41,545 nt of DNA from contig CADCVU010000012.1 of NCBI GenBank assembly GCA_902806245.1, positions 1 through 41,545 on the forward strand, given 5' to 3'. Both the position numbers and the translations under genes were made by a program. The notes under the pieces were generated by a model. It was not told the origin of the DNA. It worked only from the letters and a program-made list of their open reading frames with translations, and searched no databases. This document shows, in pieces, positions 9,253 to 17,954 of this stretch. The first letter of the stretch is position 1; every line of letters starts with the position of its first letter. Source of the stretch: an uncultured Solirubrobacterales bacterium (lineage in GTDB: Bacteria > Actinomycetota > Thermoleophilia > Solirubrobacterales > Thermoleophilaceae).

Positions 9253-10725
9253 TCAGGTCACCGCGAGCACGAGTACCGCGGCGTCGTCCTCGACGGGCCG
9301 CGGCGAGGCGTCGATCACCGCGCGCTGTATCGCGCGAGCGGTCGCGGCCGCGGAGCCACCGCGAGCGGCGCGGACCGCAGCTCGGACCCCGTCCGCTCCG
9401 AACGCTCCTCCCGAGGCGGTGCGGCGCTCCGAGATGCCGTCGGTGAGCAGGATCAGGCGCTCTCCCGGCCGCATGACACGGCCGTCGGGCCGCAGCTCCT
9501 GGCCGGTGGGCGCACGCCCGAAGGCGGGAACCGTCGTGCCCTCGAGCTCGGCGAGGCTGCCGTCCTCGCCCACCAGGAGCGGCGGCGGGTGGCCGCAGTT
9601 CACCCATCTCAGATAGCTCGTCGGCGCGTGCCAGTGGGCGACGACGCCGGTCGCCGAGAAGTCCGGCGCCCCGATCCGGTCGACGACCTCGTTCATGTCG
9701 CGGACCGCCTGCTCGATGTCCCCGCCGGTTCGCCGCGCCGCGCGCAGAGCTCCGAGGAGGACCGACGACAGTGCCGCCGCCTTCGGTCCGGTGCCCGAGG
9801 CATCGGCGATGGCGAGCCAGGCCCCGTCGCGGTTCTCGACGTGGTCGAACCAGTCGCCGCCGACGTCGTAGCTCGGCAGGAGGCTCCCCGCGAGCTCACC
9901 TCCGGCGATCCGCGCGTGGCGGGGAGGGAGGAGGTTGAGCTGGATCTCCGCGGCCGGGCTCGTCTCTCGGCGGCGGCGCGCGACCTCGAACACGTCGGTG
10001 TACGCACCCGCGAGCTCGAGCGCGGCGGTCCCCTGGCGCGCGAGCTCGGCCAGCGGCTCGCGAGGCGCCCTGAGCGCGAGCAGCACGCCGAGCGCCCGGC
10101 CGCGGAGCCACATCGGGACCGGAACGCAGCCGGGCAGCATCGACTGGACGCGGTCGTCGAGCTCGGTGAGCGCGTCGGGGGCGATCTCGGGGCCGACGGC
10201 GAGCGGACCCTCGAGGTGCGGGGGAAAGTCCTCGGAGCCCGCGAGCCGCCGCAGGTGCGAGCCGTCGATGTCGATCACGTACAGCGCCACGGAGACGCCC
10301 GCGATGCGCCGTGCCTCGGCCACGAGCTGATCGGCCACGAGATGGGGAGGTACCTCGTTGAGCACCTCGGTCGCGTCGAGCACCAGCGGGTCGCTGGCGC
10401 CGAGGCGGCCCGCGGGGCGCAGCTCGCCGAGCTCGGCCGCCCTGAGCTCGCTCGCGCCGGCGGGCGGCGCGATGACGAGTCCGTCGCTGCGCGGCGAGGG
10501 CCCCAAAGGTTCCATCGCGACCGCTGACCGCGCCTCGAGAGCTCCCATCAGGTCCTGGCGGGCCGGGAAGTGACGAAACAACGTCGAGCGCCCCAGGCCG
10601 CTTGTCGTCGCCACCTCACGCAGGCTCGCCTTCGGATTGGCGGCGAACACCGCGGCGGCGACGTTGAGGATCCGCTCGCGGTTGCGGCGGGCGTCCGCGC
10701 GGCGGCGCGTGTCGCAGCCGCTCAT
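9253..10725 (-). CDS. TetR-type HTH / GAF-like / SpoIIE (PP2C-like) phosphatase fusion, short paralog
   Basis: MSGCDTRRRADARRNRERILNVAAAVFAANPKASLREVATTSGLGRSTLFRHFPARQDLMGAL (TetR HTH), then GAF-like segment, then LPSYDVGGDWFDHVENRDG, AIADASGTGPKAA, LLTDGISERR, EDDAAVLVLAV. Start placed at internal ATG (10723-10725); ORF track extends to 10914. Confidence 0.88.
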   Translation of the reverse strand: MSGCDTRRRADARRNRERILNVAAAVFAANPKASLREVATTSGLGRSTLFRHFPARQDLMGALEARSAVAMEPLGPSPRSDGLVIAPPAGASELRAAELGELRPAGRLGASDPLVLDATEVLNEVPPHLVADQLVAEARRIAGVSVALYVIDIDGSHLRRLAGSEDFPPHLEGPLAVGPEIAPDALTELDDRVQSMLPGCVPVPMWLRGRALGVLLALRAPREPLAELARQGTAALELAGAYTDVFEVARRRRETSPAAEIQLNLLPPRHARIAGGELAGSLLPSYDVGGDWFDHVENRDGAWLAIADASGTGPKAAALSSVLLGALRAARRTGGDIEQAVRDMNEVVDRIGAPDFSATGVVAHWHAPTSYLRWVNCGHPPPLLVGEDGSLAELEGTTVPAFGRAPTGQELRPDGRVMRPGERLILLTDGISERRTASGGAFGADGVRAAVRAARGGSAAATARAIQRAVIDASPRPVEDDAAVLVLAVT

Positions 10726-10877
10726 CGCTCTCGACGCGTCGTCCGGGCGGCCTCGGTCGTCGTCGTTCGTCCGGTCGATAAGGCTCACCGCCGAGGTTGA
10801 TGCGTCCCAATTAGCCCTCGCCGAGGCTATCGGACGGGAAACTGAGACTTTCTCGGGCCAGAGCCGGCGCTCGGGCG

Positions 10878-10903
10878 GTCTACGACGCTCCACTTCGGGT
10901 ATA
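10878..10903 (+). promoter_or_regulatory. Candidate sigma-B-like promoter GTCT-N16-GGGTAT upstream of the CmpX-like gene
   Basis: GTCT at 10878-10881, GGGTAT at 10898-10903; fits the published Streptomyces sigma-B consensus form GNNT-N14-16-GGGTAC/T. Confidence 0.4.
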
Positions 10904-10967
10904 AGTCGCACCACATCGCGGCCTCCAGGCTGCGCACGCCGCTTCCCGAGACCTAAGGAGTCCCACT

Positions 10968-11876
10968 TTGAACGCCAGCGACACGCTGAACAACCTGCTC
11001 AACACGGTTCTCCAGGCCATCCCGACGATCGTCGTCTTCCTGCTGATCCTTCTCGTCGGTTACGTGGTCGCACGGGTCCTGCGGACGATCACCGCTCGGC
11101 TGCTGAGCCGGGTCGGCCTGGACCGGACGCTGCACAACAACGAGTACGGCCAGTACGCCGAGCGGGTCAGTCCCGGCTCCAGTCCCTCGCGGCTGATCGG
11201 CACCGTCGTCTTCTTCTTCGTACTGCTCGGTGCGCTTTCGGTGGCCATCTCCTACACCGGCAACCCCGGGCTGACCTCGCTGCTCGAGGGCGTGTACGGC
11301 TACCTGCCGAAGATCGTCGCCGCCATCCTGATCTTCGTCATCGCGGCCGCAGCGTCGGCCGCGCTCGGCGGGCTCGTGCAGCGCACGATGGGCGACACCC
11401 CGACGGGCAGCATCGTGAAGACCGTGGTGCCGGGCCTGATCATGGTCATTGCCGGGTTCATGATCCTCGACCAGCTCGAGATCGCTCCCGAGATCGTCCC
11501 GATCGCCTTCCAGGCGCTGCTCTACGGCCTGGCCGGAGCTCTCGCCCTGGCCTTCGGCCTCGGAGGACGGGACGTCGCCAGCAGGATGATCAACGACGCC
11601 TACGAGAAGGGCCAGGAGAAGCGCAGCGAGGTCCGCCGCGACTACGAGCTCGGCAAGGACCGCGGCCAGCAGGACGCCGAACAGGCCAAGCAGAGGGCGC
11701 AGCGCGAGCACGCCGCCCGCGGCGGAAGCCCGGGCGGAGGCCAGGAGCAGACCCAGCGCGGTGGAATCGAGCAGCCGGCGCCCGGCCGCGGGCGCCTGCA
11801 GGAGGACCCGACGCGTCAGGCCTCCAGAGGTGGCGAGGGCGGTCAGGGCCAGCCTCCGGCCGGCGGTCGGCGCTAG
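10968..11876 (+). CDS. CmpX-like conserved TM-helix / MscS-related membrane protein, copy 1
   Basis: TTG start with AAGGAG 7 nt upstream; IPTIVVFLLILLVGYVVARVLRTITARLLSRVGLDR..., ALAFGLGGRDVASRMINDAYEKGQEKR; long charged Gln/Arg tail. Confidence 0.85.
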   Translation: MNASDTLNNLLNTVLQAIPTIVVFLLILLVGYVVARVLRTITARLLSRVGLDRTLHNNEYGQYAERVSPGSSPSRLIGTVVFFFVLLGALSVAISYTGNPGLTSLLEGVYGYLPKIVAAILIFVIAAAASAALGGLVQRTMGDTPTGSIVKTVVPGLIMVIAGFMILDQLEIAPEIVPIAFQALLYGLAGALALAFGLGGRDVASRMINDAYEKGQEKRSEVRRDYELGKDRGQQDAEQAKQRAQREHAARGGSPGGGQEQTQRGGIEQPAPGRGRLQEDPTRQASRGGEGGQGQPPAGGRR

Positions 11877-11919
11877 CGACCGTCGCGCCGGGCGTCGGAA
11901 CGGATAGTGATCGCCCGGC

Positions 11920-12717
11920 GTGGCTGACCGCGACGGGGGTGGCAGGGTCGAGCCCGGTGCGGGGCCGAGCTCGACCGGCCTCTACGGGACCGACGTCGGC
12001 GCGAACATGGCGCGGACGGCGGTTGCCGAGCTCGTCGGTACCTTCGTCCTCGTACTCACCGGCATCGCCGTGGCGATCGCCGCCCTGCTCGACCGCCCGA
12101 CGGCCGGTGGAGGCTACGACTCGCTCGCGGTGGCGCTGGCCTTCGGCGTCGCGCTCGTCGCGGTGGTGGCGGCGATCGGGCACGTCTCCGGGGCGCACGT
12201 CAACCCGGCGGTGACGACCGCCCTGGCGGCCACCGGGAAGCTGCCGTGGAAGTACGTTCCCGCCTACGTGGCGGCCCAGTTCGCCGGGGCGATCCTGGCG
12301 GCGCTCGTGGCCTGGGGGATCTTCGGCGACGAGTCGCGCACGAGCGCGGGCGGGTTCCTGGCCAGCACCGGACCGGCGACCGGCGTGTCGTCGGTCCAGG
12401 CCCTCCTCGTCGAGGTCGTGATCACGTTCATCCTGGTCTTCGTCGTCCTCTCGGTGGCAACCGATCCGAGGGTGGACGAGGGAGTCGCGCCGATCGCCGT
12501 CGGCTTTGCCCTCGCGTGCGGCGTGTTCATCGCGGGTCCGATCTCCGGCGGAGCGGTCAACCCCGCCAGGGCTCTCGGGCCGATGGTGGTCTCGGGCAAC
12601 CTCGAGAGCGTGTGGCTCTACGTCGTCGGCCCGGTGGTCGGAGGGGTCGCCGCGGCGCTCCTCTACGACAGGGTGCTGGCTTCGGCCAGCCCGCCCGGCG
12701 ACGAGCCCGAGACCTGA
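11920..12717 (+). CDS. MIP family aquaporin/glycerol channel, copy 1
   Basis: GTG start; two NPA boxes SGAHVNPAVT and SGGAVNPARALGP; six-TM pattern. Confidence 0.95.
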   Translation: MADRDGGGRVEPGAGPSSTGLYGTDVGANMARTAVAELVGTFVLVLTGIAVAIAALLDRPTAGGGYDSLAVALAFGVALVAVVAAIGHVSGAHVNPAVTTALAATGKLPWKYVPAYVAAQFAGAILAALVAWGIFGDESRTSAGGFLASTGPATGVSSVQALLVEVVITFILVFVVLSVATDPRVDEGVAPIAVGFALACGVFIAGPISGGAVNPARALGPMVVSGNLESVWLYVVGPVVGGVAAALLYDRVLASASPPGDEPET

Positions 12718-12745
12718 ACCCGCGCTTCTGGGAGACTCCCGGCGC

Positions 12746-13741
12746 GTGACCTACGTCCTCCTCCTCGTCTCCTTCGTCCTCATCGTCGTCGGGGCGTTCT
12801 TCTTCACCAACTCCGTCGAGTGGGCGGGGGTGCGGCTCGGGCTCGCGCAGGGCGCGGTCGGGAGCCTGCTGGCCGCCGTGGCCACCGCGCTGCCGGAGTC
12901 GGTGATCCCGGTGATCGCGCTGATACAGGGCGGCTCGATGACGCAGCAGGAGATCGCCATCGGGGCGATCATCGGCGCGCCCTTCCTGCTCGGCACGCTC
13001 GCGATGGCCATCATCGGCTTCTCGGCCTACATGTACCGCAACCGGCGCGACCAGGACGAGCAGATCCGGTCAGAGGTGAAGACCGGCCAGCGGGACTTCG
13101 CCTTCTTCGTGGTCTTCTTCGGGCTGGCCATCCTCTTCGGCGCGCTCGGCCTCCCGACCGGCCTGCGCATCGCCGCGGCGGTCCTCTTCGTGCTCGCCTA
13201 CGTCGCTTACACGTACTGGACGGTCAAGCAGGGCAGGGGCGGCGAGGGCGAGCCCGACGCCCCGCTCTACTTCGACTGGACCCGCGACGACCCGCCCAAC
13301 AACTTCCAGCTGATCGCTCAGCTCGTCGTCTCGATCGCGGCGATCGTCGGCGGCGCCAACCTGTTCGTGGCGGAGATCGAATCCGTGGCCCTGAGCATCG
13401 GCGTGCCCATTCTCGTGCTCGCGCTCGTGCTCGCCCCGCTCGCCACCGAGCTGCCCGAGAAGCTCAACAGCGTGATCTGGGTGCGCGAGGGCAAGGACAG
13501 CCTGGCGCTCGGGAACATCACCGGGGCGATGGTCTTCCAGTCGACGCTGCCGGTGGCCTTCGGCATCGCCTTCACGTCGTGGGAGCTTCAGCCCGAGGCC
13601 ATCGTGGCCGGCATCGTCGGGCTCGTCGGGGGGTCGCTGGCCTGGTGGCGGCTGCACCAGCGCAGCTTCGGCGGTCGCTTTCAGCTCACCTGGCTCGCCC
13701 TCTTCATGGGCTTCGTCGTATACGCGCTCGTCGCGGGCTGA
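12746..13741 (+). CDS. Sodium/calcium exchanger (CaCA) family membrane protein
   Basis: GTG start at 12746; alpha-repeat-like segments ATALPESVIPVIALIQGG...IGAIIGAPF and LATELPEKLNSVIWVREGKDSLALGNITGAMVFQ. ORF track start (12506) lies inside the aquaporin gene. Confidence 0.88.
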   Translation: MTYVLLLVSFVLIVVGAFFFTNSVEWAGVRLGLAQGAVGSLLAAVATALPESVIPVIALIQGGSMTQQEIAIGAIIGAPFLLGTLAMAIIGFSAYMYRNRRDQDEQIRSEVKTGQRDFAFFVVFFGLAILFGALGLPTGLRIAAAVLFVLAYVAYTYWTVKQGRGGEGEPDAPLYFDWTRDDPPNNFQLIAQLVVSIAAIVGGANLFVAEIESVALSIGVPILVLALVLAPLATELPEKLNSVIWVREGKDSLALGNITGAMVFQSTLPVAFGIAFTSWELQPEAIVAGIVGLVGGSLAWWRLHQRSFGGRFQLTWLALFMGFVVYALVAG

Positions 13742-13797
13742 CGCGAGCGGCCGTCCCCGGCGCTCGCCGCCCGAGGCCCGGCTAGCATCCCCGCGCC

Positions 13798-14043
13798 ATG
13801 GACCAGCGGCGCGAACCTGTATTCCTCGAGACCGACCGCTACCGGATCGAGGGCAAGTTGACCCTGCCACGCGAGGGCTTTCGCAGCCGTCTCTCCGACT
13901 ACGTCAACCAGGGCGAGCGCGACTTCTTCTCGATCGAGGACGCGGCCGTCACTCCCCTCGACGGCTCGCGCGAGGCCCAGCAGGTCGGCTTCATGCTCGT
14001 GGCCCGGCGCCACGTGCGGCTCGTCATGCCGCTCGAGGTCTAG
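13798..14043 (+). CDS. Conserved small hypothetical protein (DUF6812-like)
   Basis: 81 aa MDQRREPVFLETDRYRIEGKLTLPREGFRSRLSDYVNQGERDFFSIEDAAVTPL. Confidence 0.75.
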   Translation: MDQRREPVFLETDRYRIEGKLTLPREGFRSRLSDYVNQGERDFFSIEDAAVTPLDGSREAQQVGFMLVARRHVRLVMPLEV

Positions 14044-14120
14044 GGCTTGGGCGGGTAGCCCTCGATCGAGGTAGACGGCCACGCGTAGCGTCGCTTCCGG
14101 GTGGGTAGGCAACGCGAAGC

Positions 14121-14393
14121 ATGCAGAGCCTTCCTTCCGCACTCACCTTCCCCATCATCCTCGTCGCTGGCATTCTCGGCCAGAAGCTCGCCGCGAAGCT
14201 CTGGAGCCAGGCGTTCGGCGAGGCCCCTCCGGACACCGCGCAGCAGGACGTCCAATGGCCCGCCCTGCTCGGCGCTGCGGTGATCGAGGGAACGATGTAC
14301 AAGCTGCTGCGCATGCTGGCCGACCGGAGTCTGCGCAAGGCGGTCTTCGCGATGAGCAGCAACTGGCCGGGCGAGATCGGCGACGGCGAGTAG
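14121..14393 (+). CDS. DUF4235-type small membrane protein
   Basis: 90 aa; ILVAGILGQKLAAKLWSQAFGEAPPDTAQQDVQWPALLGAAVIEGTMYKLLRMLADR. Confidence 0.75.
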   Translation: MQSLPSALTFPIILVAGILGQKLAAKLWSQAFGEAPPDTAQQDVQWPALLGAAVIEGTMYKLLRMLADRSLRKAVFAMSSNWPGEIGDGE

Positions 14394-14412
14394 CCGGGCG
14401 GGACAGCCGGTC

Positions 14413-15141
14413 CTAGGCGCCCGCTGGCACGCGGGCGCGTGAGGCCTCGACAAACGCCCCGATCACGCGGCTTCTCGCGTCGACTTCGGGGTGCCAGAGC
14501 GCCCCGAGCGCGAACCGCCGCTCGGGCAGCTCGATCGCCTCGACGACATCGTCCTCGACCGACCATCCGGTGGCCACGAGGCCCTCGCCGATCTCTGCGA
14601 GACCCTGATGGTGGTGTGAGCCGACCGTCGTCCGCTCGCCGCCGACGGCCTCGGCGGCCAGCGATCCCGACTCGAGGCGAACCTCGTGCCAGCAGAACAC
14701 GCCGGGCTCGAGGCGATGGCGATCGCTACCGAGCATGTCGGGGAGGTGGGGAACCAGCGTCCCGCCGGTGGCGACGTTGAGCAGCTGCATCCCGCGGCAG
14801 ATTCCGAGCAGGGGCAGGTCGCGCTCGAGCGCGCGGTGGGCGAGTGCGACCTCGAAACGGTCACGCGCCGGGTCGGTCCCGGTGACGCTCGGGTGCGGCG
14901 TGGCACCGTAGGTCAGGGGGTCGATGTCCGAGCCTCCGGCGAAGACCACGCCGTCGAGCAGGTCGAGCAGCTCGTCGGGTCGCTCGGCCACCGCGTCGTC
15001 TGCAGGCAACAGGATCGCCAGCCCGTCCGCCCGCTGGACCGATTCGGCGTAGGCGCGCGGGAGCATGCTCGCCGCGTCGTTCCAGACGCGATAGCTCACG
15101 TCCTCGACGGCGGCGCAGAGGCCGATGACCGGGCGTCTCAC
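14413..15141 (-). CDS. Gamma-glutamyl-gamma-aminobutyrate hydrolase family (peptidase C26)
   Basis: VIGLCAAVEDVSYRVWND, FAGGSDIDPLTYG, LLGICRGMQLLNVATGGTLVPHLPD, LGALWHPEVD. Confidence 0.92.
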   Translation of the reverse strand: MRRPVIGLCAAVEDVSYRVWNDAASMLPRAYAESVQRADGLAILLPADDAVAERPDELLDLLDGVVFAGGSDIDPLTYGATPHPSVTGTDPARDRFEVALAHRALERDLPLLGICRGMQLLNVATGGTLVPHLPDMLGSDRHRLEPGVFCWHEVRLESGSLAAEAVGGERTTVGSHHHQGLAEIGEGLVATGWSVEDDVVEAIELPERRFALGALWHPEVDARSRVIGAFVEASRARVPAGA

Positions 15142-15192
15142 CCGGGCAACGCTAGCGCGCGGTCTGTCGCGCTCGTACTGCGGCGCGGTCAG

Positions 15193-15282
15193 CGGAGAGG
15201 GAGGGATTCGAACCCTCGAGGCAGGTCAACCCCGCCCACGCGATTTCCAATCGCGCTCCTTAAGCCACTCGGACACCTCTCC
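15193..15282 (-). tRNA. tRNA-Ser (anticodon GGA)
   Basis: Minus: GGAGAGGTGTCCGAGTGGCTTAAGGAGCGCGATTGGAAATCGCGTGGGCGGGGTTGACCTGCCTCGAGGGTTCGAATCCCTCCCTCTCCG; long variable arm, acceptor GGAGAGG/CCTCTCC. Confidence 0.96.
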
Positions 15283-15312
15283 CGAGGACGGCAAGGCTAG
15301 ACGGTCGCCGGC

Positions 15313-15888
15313 TCAGAGCCCCAGCTCGCGCACGCCCTGCTCGTTCCAGCCGAGGTGGTGCGCGAGCTCGTGGCGCAGGGTGCGCTCGATCTGGCGGCCG
15401 AGGAGCTCGGGGTCGTGACCGAAGTCGCGCTCCAGGGTGTCCTGGTAGACGACGATCCGGTCCTCGTGGTGGTCGCTGGCGATCGTCCCGCCGAAGTAGT
15501 GCCCGTAGGCGCCCGCCTCGCGTCCGCGCTGCGAGACCACGACCGGCGTGTCGACGACGAGCTCGCGGAACTCGTCCGGCAGCCGGTCGATCGCCTCGCC
15601 GACGACCCGCTCGAAGTCGGTCGGCTCGCGACCGCGGGCCGGCCGCCGGGCGAGCTCCTCGCTGCGCTCGACCACGCGCTCGAACTCACCCTCCTCCATG
15701 CCTCGGCGTCCCCCGAGGGTCACGGTCGCCCACGCGGTCACGAGGACGAGCGCGAGTGCTCCGGCCACAAAGGCGACGAGCTCCCCCGCCCCCGAGAGCG
15801 ACGGCGGGTTGATCAGGAAGAGGATCGTCCCGACGACGAAGGCCGCGCCGCCGGCGGCGCGGAGGACGGGTTTGAGCGCTTCGAGCAC
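15313..15888 (-). CDS. Zincin-like metallopeptidase family protein with N-terminal TM region
   Basis: Catalytic motif TLRHELAHHLGWNEQG at the C-terminus; two N-terminal hydrophobic segments. Confidence 0.88.
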   Translation of the reverse strand: MLEALKPVLRAAGGAAFVVGTILFLINPPSLSGAGELVAFVAGALALVLVTAWATVTLGGRRGMEEGEFERVVERSEELARRPARGREPTDFERVVGEAIDRLPDEFRELVVDTPVVVSQRGREAGAYGHYFGGTIASDHHEDRIVVYQDTLERDFGHDPELLGRQIERTLRHELAHHLGWNEQGVRELGL

Positions 15889-15956
15889 CCAGCAAGGTTA
15901 GGCCGCGAACCAGGCCTGGCTTCCTCGGTCGCGCCCGGGACGCGACCTATACCGGT

Positions 15957-16127
15957 CTAGCCCGCGTTGGCGGGATTCCCGGTCGCCTGGCCGTCCTCGT
16001 TGGGCACGCCCGCGTTGGACTCGGCGGGACCGCGCGCGGCGTCGGCCTGACCCTCTTCGTCGTCGGCGACCTGCTCGGGAGGGGCGCCCTCGGGGCGCTT
16101 GTCGGATCTGTCGTGCTCGTTGTCCAT
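15957..16127 (-). CDS. Small disordered hypothetical protein (56 aa, below ORF-track cutoff)
   Basis: Read by hand: MDNEHDRSDKRPEGAPPEQVADDEEGQADAARGPAESNAGVPNEDGQATGNPANAG*. No obvious SD. Confidence 0.4.
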   Translation of the reverse strand: MDNEHDRSDKRPEGAPPEQVADDEEGQADAARGPAESNAGVPNEDGQATGNPANAG

Positions 16128-16193
16128 ACCTGAGCAGGTACCCGCGTTCGGCCGCCTCGAATCCGGCGAGCGCGCCGGCGCCCTCCGGTTGGC

Positions 16194-17312
16194 CTACGCA
16201 GCGTTGAGGTGCGGCGCGAGGCGAGCTCGAAAGCCGAGCTCCGCGGCGGCCGCGTTGAACCCCTCCTGAGTCTCGAGGACCTCGCTCCCGCGCTGGACGA
16301 CCACGAGGGCTTCGAGCAGGCAGCCGGGTATGTCGTCGGCGCGGAAGGTGGGGATGCGCGGAAGGATCCGGATGCGCTCGTCGGCCATGGCGGCCTTGAG
16401 GACTATTGCGCCGCGTTGCTCCATGGCAGCCCGGATCGGCACGGGGATCTCGGGATGGGTGTCGTCGGCGACGACCGCCCCGGGCGCGAGGTGCCGGACC
16501 ATGGTCGCCGTGTCGGTGCCCCGGGCGGTCAGCACGACCACGGCCTCGGCCTCGACAAGGTCCTCGGGGCGGTCCGTGTAGAGGATGCCGCCATCTTCGC
16601 TCGGATCTCCCTCGAAGCGGGGGTCGAGGGCGATCACTCGAGAGAACTCTCCGCCGAGGCTCGCGAGCAGGCGCGAGCCGATGAACCCGCCACTACCGAC
16701 CAGCCCGATCGTCACCTCCGCCGGTCGCTTGCCGAGCAGTCGGGCCAGCTCGCGGGCGGCTCCGGCCATCGCGCAGACGGTGCCCCTGTTGCCGTGGATG
16801 AACGGGGGCTCGAGGCCGACGCCGGTCTTCTCGGCGACACCGGGGAGGCGCCCGGCGAGGGCGATGACCTCGACGCCCGGAAACTGGCCGCGCGTCTCGT
16901 CGAGGAGAGCGCGCATGCGCTCGGGAGAGCTCTCGAGGGTCTCGGCCGTCGCGACGCCGGAGACGATCAGACCCCAGTAGCGTCCGAAGCGGATCACGCC
17001 ACTGGGGAACACGGGGCGCAGCGTCCGCTCGACCCACGGCGGGAAGTAGAGGCGCTTGTGGCGCTCCGTCCCCGGATAGGTCACGAAGAGGTAGTCCGGA
17101 CGCAGCAGGCGCCGCAGCGGCGGCCAGACGGCGTTGATCGAGGCGATGGCCGCCCCTTTGCCCATGGGACGGGTCTGGAGACGCCACCAGCTCCAGAATC
17201 CCGGCCAATCGACGGCGCGGGCCCGCGGCGCGACGCCCGCGGCGGAGAGCAGCAGCACGTCCGACAGCGCGACGGTCAAGCCGACGGTCAGGGCGAGGAT
17301 GATCCCGGTCAC
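16194..17312 (-). CDS. NAD(P)-binding Rossmann-fold protein with N-terminal membrane segment (exact family uncertain)
   Basis: Internal dinucleotide-binding motif VTIGLVGSGGFIGSRLLASLG; HGNRGTVCAMAGAARELARLLGKRPAEV. Confidence 0.65.
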   Translation of the reverse strand: MTGIILALTVGLTVALSDVLLLSAAGVAPRARAVDWPGFWSWWRLQTRPMGKGAAIASINAVWPPLRRLLRPDYLFVTYPGTERHKRLYFPPWVERTLRPVFPSGVIRFGRYWGLIVSGVATAETLESSPERMRALLDETRGQFPGVEVIALAGRLPGVAEKTGVGLEPPFIHGNRGTVCAMAGAARELARLLGKRPAEVTIGLVGSGGFIGSRLLASLGGEFSRVIALDPRFEGDPSEDGGILYTDRPEDLVEAEAVVVLTARGTDTATMVRHLAPGAVVADDTHPEIPVPIRAAMEQRGAIVLKAAMADERIRILPRIPTFRADDIPGCLLEALVVVQRGSEVLETQEGFNAAAAELGFRARLAPHLNAA

Positions 17313-17447
17313 GACGACCGCCGCCGCGATGACCGGCCCCCGACGGTCCCTGCCGCCGGCGAACCACTTCGCCGTCCGCCACGTCCCCTCCCAAGTCCGG
17401 GCCGCGCCGGTGCGCGAGCTAGCCCAAAGCTACCAGGAGAGCATTAC

Positions 17448-17789
17448 TTACACGTCGGACCACGGACCTTGCTCGGCCCGTGCGCCGCCCTCTGGCTCGG
17501 ACCTGTAGCCGGGCGCCGAGGCGATGTCCGAAAGCACCGCTCGGTGCTCGGGCGGAAATATGACCCATCCGAGCGCACCGAGGGATACGGCGAGAGTGCG
17601 GCCGCCGAGGAGGACGACGACGGGGATGCCGAGAACCAGAGCTGTCCCGACGTCGGCGGCGGAGGACGTGGCTCCGGCGAGCACCAGAGTGGTCAGAGAC
17701 AGCAGCGCGGCCGGCCCGCTGAGGCGTCGGACGAGCACGCCGACGCCGACAACGGCATGGCCCCACACGATGCGCCCCGGACTCGCCAC
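17448..17789 (-). CDS. Small hypothetical membrane protein
   Basis: 113 aa with three hydrophobic segments (GHAVVGVGVLVRRLSGPAALLSLTTLVLAGATS... TALVLGIPVVVLLGGRTLAVSLGALGWVIF). Confidence 0.5.
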   Translation of the reverse strand: MASPGRIVWGHAVVGVGVLVRRLSGPAALLSLTTLVLAGATSSAADVGTALVLGIPVVVLLGGRTLAVSLGALGWVIFPPEHRAVLSDIASAPGYRSEPEGGARAEQGPWSDV

Positions 17790-17954
17790 CTGTGAGTCGT
17801 CGGCACGAGCCCCGCCCTCCTTGACCCCATGAACGAAAACGACCAGGAGGACAGGCGAGATCCGACTCGGGGAAGGCTCCGTACAAGCCGCAAGAAACCG
17901 GCCGATGTCGGTTGACGCTCAAGGAAAAAGGCGCTCGCACCGAAAGAGTCGAAC

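Noticed and set aside
7673-10527. 644-aa (-) and 473-aa (+) ORFs over the BVMO and phosphatase
   Set aside because: Shadow frames; opposite strands encode recognisable BVMO and SpoIIE proteins.
10813-10828. CCTCG-C-CGAGG palindrome in module 1 intergenic region as shared operator with module 2
   Set aside because: Short, GC-rich and not matched by the same sequence in the module 2 intergenic region; likely chance without further data.
12506-12745. N-terminal extension of the CaCA exchanger
   Set aside because: Lies within the aquaporin gene in another frame; true start is GTG at 12746.
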